Below, in pieces: positions 12,402 through 16,521 of a DNA stretch of 16,521 nt. A model generated the notes under the pieces. It saw only the letters and a list, made by a program, of their open reading frames with translations, searched no databases and was not told where the DNA came from. The stretch is from positions 1 through 16,521 of the forward strand of contig JAGDDO010000399.1 of assembly GCA_017848205.1 (NCBI GenBank). The letters run 5' to 3'. The DNA is from Oscillospiraceae bacterium (GTDB lineage Bacteria > Bacillota_A > Clostridia > Oscillospirales > Ruminococcaceae). Position 1 is the stretch's first letter. Every line of letters starts with the position of its first letter. The translations under genes and the position numbers were made by a program.

Positions 12402-12446
12402 GTAGTATAGTAGAAGCTTCTGAATACAGATGAAAGGAGGAACATC

Positions 12447-13004
12447 GTGGAAGATCAGCAGATCATAGAAATGTATTTACAGCAAAACGAGAATGCAGTT
12501 GTTCAGACTGCGCAGAAATATACGAAATACTGCCGTTCAATAGCAATACATATTCTGCACAGTCCGGAAGATGCTGATGAAGCACTCAATGATACATGGC
12601 TTGCGGCCTGGAACAGTATTCCACCGCATATTCCTGAATGCCTTAGAACTTTTCTTGGCAGACTGACTCGAAACATCAGCTTAAAACATATTCGTTCAGA
12701 AAGTACATTGAAACGTGGAAGTGCTGAAGCCAAAGTCATATTTGAAGAAGTCGAAGACTGGCTTCGGTCGGAACAGGATATTGAACAACAGGTATCTGAG
12801 CAGGCGCTTGCTGAAGAGATTGATCGTTTTCTGGACGGTATAACTGGTATAGAACGAAATGTGTTTGTACGGCGTTACTGGTATATGCAGTCAATTGCTG
12901 AAATTGCTGAATATCACGGCTTTTCTGAAAGCAAAGTTAAATCCATGTTGTTCCGGATACGAAAAAAACTATACGCTAAACTGAAAAAGGAGAATTACCT
13001 ATGA
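12447..13004 (+). CDS. ECF-type RNA polymerase sigma factor 2 (185 aa)
   Basis: The start is the GTG at 12447, six bases after AAAGGAGG (12433-12440). Region 2 covers about residues 15-85, with SIAIHILHSPEDADEALNDTW (the DADEALNDTW helix is the -10 recognition area) and FLGRLTRNISLKHIRSE. Region 4 covers about 125-182, with FLDGITGIERNVFVRRYWYM, IAEIAEYHGFSESKVKSML and RIRKKLYAKL. It is a different ECF subgroup from sigma factor 1: different linker (acidic, EEVEDWLRSEQDIEQ) and different region 4. The stop overlaps the next start as ATGA, so it is paired with the downstream membrane protein, its likely inhibitor. The whole operon lies between two copies of a hairpin array. Confidence 0.92.
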   Translation: MEDQQIIEMYLQQNENAVVQTAQKYTKYCRSIAIHILHSPEDADEALNDTWLAAWNSIPPHIPECLRTFLGRLTRNISLKHIRSESTLKRGSAEAKVIFEEVEDWLRSEQDIEQQVSEQALAEEIDRFLDGITGIERNVFVRRYWYMQSIAEIAEYHGFSESKVKSMLFRIRKKLYAKLKKENYL

Positions 13005-14014
13005 AAGCAGATACATTTATGAATGCGGTCGGCCTTATCAGTGATCGTCATCTTGATATTGAAATGCCGAAGAAAGTGATCGTACACCGAAAATGGAGAA
13101 AGAGAATCGCTGCAATCGCAGCATCAGCGGCACTGATTTTCGGTCCTCTCCCGACATTAACTGCCTTTGGCGTTGAGCCTGCATACGATATTCTCTATCA
13201 TGTTGCACCGTCAGTTGCTCAGACGTTCAAACCGGTACAGAAAACCTGTGAGGATAACGGAATTGAAATGACTGTTATCTCCGCTGAACGCAGTGGAAAT
13301 GAAGCAAGCGTGTATCTTGCCATGCACGATACAACGGGTTCCTGCCTTGATGGTGAATGGGATCTTTATGACAGTTACAGGGTCAATGTTCCTCGTGATA
13401 TGACGGGCCACTGCAGTTTCTCGGAATATGATGCTGATTCGCATACGGCGTATTTTGTGGTGCATCTGGAAACGATGGATGGCAGCGCTATGCCCAAGGG
13501 AAAGGTCACTTTTTCTGTTCATGAAATGCTGACGGGTAAAACCCGGTTTTCCGGTATCTTAGAAGATATTGATATGATCAGTATCCCTTATGAGCCGCAG
13601 ACTACAACAAGAGAGGAAATCAGTGGAGGATACGGTTATGATAAATTACCTGAACCGCAGGGGTATCGTTTTTTACTTTCTTCTGACAAGTCAATATTTA
13701 TCCCTGTAAATGGTGTATCTATTGAAAATATCGGTTACATTGATGATGCACTGCACATTTTGACGAGATATGATGATGTTCATCACACAGACAATCATGG
13801 ACACATTAACCTCATTGATAAAAACTGCAGCGTAATTGGCGAAAAAACGGAGATAGGATATTCTTATTGGGATACAGAACATAAAAACAGCTATACTGAG
13901 CAGATCATACCTGTACCTTATGAACAGCTTAAGGACTGTGTTCTTCAGGGAGAGTTTGTTACTGCTCAGGGGTATATTTCCGGAGACTGGCAGATTACTT
14001 TTCCGCTGGAATGA
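13001..14014 (+). CDS. Probable membrane anti-sigma factor lacking a zinc finger (337 aa)
   Basis: Residues 1-35 are cytosolic and include NAVGLISDRHLDIEMP (8-23), the short 'D/N-A-x-G-x-I-x-D/E-R-x-L/I' motif commonly found at the N-terminus of proteins paired with this ECF subgroup; the inhibitor role is inferred from it. A basic stretch (HRKWRKR) precedes one membrane helix at about 36-56 (IAAIAASAALIFGPLPTLTAF), so the remaining 280 residues are outside. The outside part is strand-rich (SVYLAMHDTTG, HTAYFVVHLETMD, GKVTFSVHEM), resembling DUF4179-like sensory domains. There is no HxxxCxxC zinc motif, unlike the other anti-sigma factor in the window. AAGGAG lies upstream and the start overlaps the sigma stop by four bases. 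A tentative family call; topology is clear. Confidence 0.75.
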   Translation: MKADTFMNAVGLISDRHLDIEMPKKVIVHRKWRKRIAAIAASAALIFGPLPTLTAFGVEPAYDILYHVAPSVAQTFKPVQKTCEDNGIEMTVISAERSGNEASVYLAMHDTTGSCLDGEWDLYDSYRVNVPRDMTGHCSFSEYDADSHTAYFVVHLETMDGSAMPKGKVTFSVHEMLTGKTRFSGILEDIDMISIPYEPQTTTREEISGGYGYDKLPEPQGYRFLLSSDKSIFIPVNGVSIENIGYIDDALHILTRYDDVHHTDNHGHINLIDKNCSVIGEKTEIGYSYWDTEHKNSYTEQIIPVPYEQLKDCVLQGEFVTAQGYISGDWQITFPLE

Positions 14015-14017
14015 TCT

Positions 14018-14152
14018 AACCGTGTTTCAGCACGGTTTCATTAATAGCAATTCAGAATTCGGAGAATTCTGAATTACCATTTTTAAAGAGTGAGCCGTAC
14101 GCGGCTTAAAAACCGACGAATGTTCCACGTGGAACATTCCTCAGATTTTTTT
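14018..14152. repeat. Four-hairpin array, copy 2 (downstream bracket; terminator of ECF operon 2)
   Basis: Same order as 12219-12352: AACCGTGT/GCACGGTT (14018-14037), AATTCAGAATTC/GAATTCTGAATT (14049-14075) followed by ATTTTT, AGCCG/CGGCT (14093-14106) and GAATGTTCCAC/GTGGAACATTC (14118-14139) followed by CTCAGATTTTTTT. The first hairpin starts four bases after the anti-sigma stop. At least the second and fourth hairpins have T-runs and can stop plus-strand transcription. Confidence 0.85.
14121..14136. promoter_or_regulatory. parS-like palindrome, copy 4 (perfect)
   Basis: TGTTCCACGTGGAACA, identical to 9197-9212, inside the 22-base palindrome 14118-14139. Because a T-run follows, a terminator role is an alternative explanation at this copy. 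Confidence 0.45.
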
Positions 14153-14203
14153 ACCCTGGTATCATGAAGCCTGTCATCATTTTTATCGGTTTCGTTCATT
14201 AAA

Positions 14204-14258
14204 TTAAGAAAAACTTAAGGATTATCACCGAGGGAATTTAAGAATCGTATTTTATAAT
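14204..14258 (+). promoter_or_regulatory. Two-component locus distal promoter with three TTAAG boxes
   Basis: TTAAG at 14204-14208, 14215-14219 and 14238-14242, then TATAAT at 14253-14258; spacing matches 9306-9360 exactly and most flanking bases are shared. There is no -35 consensus. Transcription would start near 14265, about 245 bases before the response regulator, into a structured leader. Likely bound by the response regulator at 14510, giving autoregulation. Confidence 0.6.
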
Positions 14259-14264
14259 ATAGTT

Positions 14265-14340
14265 ACAGAGAAAAAAGCGCGCATGAAAACGCTGATTTAT
14301 GAATAAATCAGCAGGGGGTACGGGGCGAAGCCCCGTTTTC
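14265..14340 (+). ncRNA. Candidate short leader RNA ending at an internal terminator
   Basis: Between the TTAAG-box promoter and the GC-rich hairpin at 14320-14336, transcription would yield about 75 bases. It contains a hairpin GCTGATTTAT/ATAAATCAGC (14291-14312) and a seven-codon frame MKTLIYE (14283-14306) without a convincing ribosome site. It could be an attenuated leader or a separate small RNA. The transcript itself is inferred; only the promoter-like and terminator-like signals are visible. Confidence 0.3.
14320..14340 (+). terminator. Leader terminator candidate
   Basis: ACGGGGC (14320-14326), loop GAA, GCCCCGT (14330-14336), then TTTTC. The stem is very stable but the T-run is short and interrupted, so readthrough may be appreciable. 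It lies inside the leader of the two-component operon, upstream of a second promoter. Confidence 0.5.
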
Positions 14341-14344
14341 TCCC

Positions 14345-14373
14345 CTCCGGCAGCTTCGGCGAAGCCGGAGCTG
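14345..14373 (+). promoter_or_regulatory. Mutually exclusive hairpins in the leader
   Basis: CTCCGGC (14345-14351) can pair with GCCGGAG (14364-14370), or CAGCTTCGGC (14351-14360) can pair with GCCGGAGCTG (14364-14373, one wobble). Both use the same right arm, so only one can form. No T-run follows either hairpin directly. Confidence 0.35.
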
Positions 14374-14433
14374 CTGATAACAGTGTTCCTTAAAGAAAGA
14401 GCAACAAAGGGGATGAAATGATGAAAACGGAGT

Positions 14434-14462
14434 TTGAATTTATCTGGTGTTTGTGTTACAAT
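14434..14462 (+). promoter_or_regulatory. Proximal vegetative promoter of the two-component operon
   Basis: TTGAAT (14434-14439), 17 bases, TACAAT (14457-14462). It would give a transcript starting near 14470, with a 40-base leader and AAAGGAG at 14497-14503. This provides basal expression independent of the TTAAG boxes. Confidence 0.75.
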
Positions 14463-14509
14463 AAACTGGAAAGGTCCGAAAGATTACTGGAATAGCAAAG
14501 GAGAAATTC

Positions 14510-15235
14510 ATGGACGCATTAGAAGGATCAACAATACTTGTGGTCGACGATGACCACGACATAGTGAACGCAATATCCAGATTACTGGAGATGGAAGGAT
14601 TTAAGACGGTAAAGGCTTACGACGGATTTGAAGCTCTTGACTGTCTTATGCAGAACGAGATACAGCTTATACTAATAGATATAATGATGCCGAAACTCGA
14701 CGGACTGTCAGCTATGATGAGGATAAGAGAAAAAAAGAACATACCTATCATAGTCCTTTCGGCAAAATCAGAAGACAGCGACAAGATACTGGGACTTTCC
14801 ATGGGGGCCGATGATTATATAACAAAGCCTTACAACCCGATGGAACTCACCGCGAGAGTACGTTCGAATCTCAGAAGATACCTGATGCTCGGTTCGGCAG
14901 GAACAGCACAGCCGCAGGATGACAACGTACTGAAAAACGGCGGACTTTCACTCGACAGAAGCGCCAGACAGTTTTACGCTGACGGGGAGCCAGTAAAGCT
15001 GACGGCTACGGAGTATAAGATAGCTGAACTTCTGATGGAGAATGCGGGACGGGTATTTTCAGCGGAAGAAATATACTCGAAAGTGTGGAACGAAGAATCG
15101 TACTCAGTTGAAAACACTGTTATGGTGCACATAAGGCATATACGGGAAAAGATAGAAATAGATCCGGGCAACCCGAGATATCTTAAGGTGGTCTGGGGAA
15201 TAGGTTATAAAATAGAAAAAATTCCTGGAGGGTAG
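14510..15235 (+). CDS. OmpR/PhoB-family response regulator (241 aa)
   Basis: The receiver domain (residues 6-120) carries the acidic pair D14/D15, the phosphate acceptor D57 in LILIDIMMP, S84 in IIVLSAK and K106 in YITKPYNP, all expected residues. The C-terminal winged-helix domain (about 140-238) includes LTATEYKIAELLMENAGRVFS, the recognition-helix segment VENTVMVHIRHIREKIE and the wing strand VVWGIGYKIEK. It is VanR-like in general layout, but the target cannot be read from sequence alone. AAAGGAG lies six bases before the ATG. The kinase gene starts three bases after its stop, so they are one operon. The TTAAG-N6-TTAAG boxes before its own leader and before the PBP gene are its most likely sites, since OmpR-type regulators bind such tandem direct repeats. 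Confidence 0.95.
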   Translation: MDALEGSTILVVDDDHDIVNAISRLLEMEGFKTVKAYDGFEALDCLMQNEIQLILIDIMMPKLDGLSAMMRIREKKNIPIIVLSAKSEDSDKILGLSMGADDYITKPYNPMELTARVRSNLRRYLMLGSAGTAQPQDDNVLKNGGLSLDRSARQFYADGEPVKLTATEYKIAELLMENAGRVFSAEEIYSKVWNEESYSVENTVMVHIRHIREKIEIDPGNPRYLKVVWGIGYKIEKIPGG

Positions 15236-15238
15236 GAA

Positions 15239-16521
15239 ATGAACTTCCTTAAAAAGAAGATAACAAGGGAAATAGCGATCGTCATCGCAATGATACTGGC
15301 ATTTCTGTCGGCATATAATGCAGTTGACGGCATGTTCACCTATATGAAATATGAAAATGTGGAGGAAGACTTAGGCTACGGATACAGCAGTTCTGATCGT
15401 TACGCAGACACTATGGATCTTTCCGGCAAGCTGTGGCTCATACTTCATATGTACGAGGCGAATATTGACGCAAACGGAGAAATAAAGGGAAATGAGTATT
15501 TCAAATCATCACTTCTGTCAGAGATGTACAATGCCGGAATAGTAGATAAAAACGGAAAGCTCATTGCACCTGAATCGGAAAATTACAGATATTCGATGAA
15601 GGTCAGCGGAAAGACTATCGTGAACAACGGTGGTCAGAACGCAGATGTAAACAGCAAATATGTGTATGAGATGACGCTGGAACGCGGAAGCGAAAACCAT
15701 TCGTACAACGAATATGCCTCATCACTTGTTCCCGGCCTCAGTTTTATGGACTGCCGGGGTTACACCAATACAAAGGGCATGTACTACTATTACAGCAACG
15801 GCAGAGGCTACGCTGTTTATGATTACGATACATCAGGTCTTAAGTACTACTATGATGATCTTGGTGCGAGAATTTACATCAACCGTGACGGAACAGTTCC
15901 TATACCGCTTATGTATAACGACAGCGATTATCCGAGTTTTGATAACGAAGCTCCGATCGATGTGCAGAATACGGAACTCAAAAATGCAAGCATTGCAAGC
16001 GTTAAGATCTATCCGGTCCAGAAGCTGGTGGATGCATATGAGAAATATCTGGTAGAGTCAGAGAAATGTGAAGCTGAATATTTCAGAAAACTGATGACAT
16101 CCTTTGCGATCCTTGCACTGTCGGGTATGATCGGCATTTATATAATCGCATCAGGCGGATATGACGAGAAGACCGGAAAGTTTGTGATGAGAACAAGGGA
16201 TAATATTTACGGTGAACTGTTTTTAGTCTCAGGACTTATCATCCCGTTTGCAGCTGTGATCATGGGCCCGGGACTTGCCTACGATTATGTACACAGCTTT
16301 CACCACTACGGTCTGAACAATATTTTAGTAAAGAGCATCGCAAGTGTCGGACTTACGGCTCTTTATATGGTGACTGTCGCTTCAGTGGATACGGTTGTCA
16401 ACAGGTTTAAATGCCGTAAAGTCATTGATACATTCCTTGTGACAAGCACGATGAAAAAGATGGTGCTTGGCGGAAGAAGTCAGATCGGATATTTTCTTCA
16501 CGACAGAAACGATGCACTTAC
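15239..16521 (+). CDS. Multi-pass membrane sensor histidine kinase, N-terminal part
   Basis: The frame is open from the ATG at 15239 to the window edge (427 residues). The ribosome site GGAGGG (15227-15232) is inside the end of the response regulator gene. Residues about 9-30 are a membrane helix (EIAIVIAMILAFLSAYNAVDG). A region of roughly 250 residues outside the membrane follows, rich in Tyr, Asn and Ser (GYGYSSSDRYA, NTKGMYYYYSNGRGYAVYDYD). Further helices lie near 282-305 (MTSFAILALSGMIGIYIIAS), 325-345 (ELFLVSGLIIPFAAVIMG) and 365-385 (VKSIASVGLTALYMVTVAS). The dimerisation/phosphoacceptor and ATPase domains are beyond the edge, so the kinase call rests on pairing with the response regulator and on topology. 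The signal is unknown; the neighbouring PBP and shared operator point to the cell wall. Confidence 0.82.
   Translation, partial: MNFLKKKITREIAIVIAMILAFLSAYNAVDGMFTYMKYENVEEDLGYGYSSSDRYADTMDLSGKLWLILHMYEANIDANGEIKGNEYFKSSLLSEMYNAGIVDKNGKLIAPESENYRYSMKVSGKTIVNNGGQNADVNSKYVYEMTLERGSENHSYNEYASSLVPGLSFMDCRGYTNTKGMYYYYSNGRGYAVYDYDTSGLKYYYDDLGARIYINRDGTVPIPLMYNDSDYPSFDNEAPIDVQNTELKNASIASVKIYPVQKLVDAYEKYLVESEKCEAEYFRKLMTSFAILALSGMIGIYIIASGGYDEKTGKFVMRTRDNIYGELFLVSGLIIPFAAVIMGPGLAYDYVHSFHHYGLNNILVKSIASVGLTALYMVTVASVDTVVNRFKCRKVIDTFLVTSTMKKMVLGGRSQIGYFLHDRNDAL

Noticed and set aside
12219..14152. Insertion sequence or transposon ends
   Set aside because: The two arrays are direct, not inverted, repeats; there is no transposase and no target-site duplication that can be recognised.
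15714..16055. Open plus-strand frame of 113 codons inside the sensor kinase
   Set aside because: It overlaps the kinase frame, which has a start, ribosome site and membrane helices; the alternate product is low-complexity Thr/Ile-rich.

Overview
The window looks like a chromosomal piece of a low-to-mid GC anaerobic Firmicute, most likely a Ruminococcus-type member of the Clostridia. The reasons are AGGAGG-type ribosome sites, vegetative promoters of the TTGACA-N17-TATAAT type, the mix of ECF sigma/anti-sigma pairs, the class A PBP and the family resemblance of the proteins. This is inferred from protein and signal style; no database search was possible. No rRNA, tRNA, CRISPR array, transposase, integrase or phage gene was seen.

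Layout, left to right. (1) 1-599, minus: 5' part of a COG1373-type AAA ATPase with its own promoter and a large inverted repeat just upstream. (2) 872-1785, minus: a three-gene operon (a 56-residue protein, a YaiI/YqxD UPF0178 protein and a zinc-ribbon membrane protein broken by a frameshift at an A8 run), with a strong promoter and a GC-rich terminator. (3) 1950-7657, plus: a promoter, a 26-codon gene remnant, a 138-residue protein and a giant 1709-residue DUF4132-family protein, closed by a terminator. (4) 7893-9251, plus: an ECF sigma factor and its zinc-finger anti-sigma factor, behind an ECF-type promoter. (5) 9306-11850, plus: a bifunctional class A penicillin-binding protein. (6) 11857-12352: a gene-poor stretch with repeats, a duplicated promoter, a coding remnant and an array of hairpins. 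(7) 12376-14152, plus: a second, unrelated ECF sigma factor and a membrane anti-sigma-like protein, bracketed by two copies of the same ~135-bp hairpin array. (8) 14204-16521, plus: a complex leader, an OmpR-family response regulator and the N-terminal part of a multi-pass sensor kinase cut by the window edge.

How it may work together. Regions 4, 5, 7 and 8 form a cell-envelope sensing and peptidoglycan block. The main non-coding signal is a three-part direct repeat, TTAAG-N6-TTAAG-N18-TTAAG, placed identically before the -10 boxes of the PBP gene and of the leader of the two-component operon. The simplest reading is that the response regulator at 14510 controls both its own locus and the PBP. 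The two ECF operons also share a 14/17-identical promoter motif.

Other unusual structure: four copies of a TGTTCCACGTGGAACA-like palindrome, close to the ParB-binding parS consensus, all intergenic; a small intergenic element whose second hairpin keeps pairing while changing sequence; and a promoter-leader block present twice, each time followed by a broken gene. The DUF4132 protein and its small partner are the least understood protein system here.
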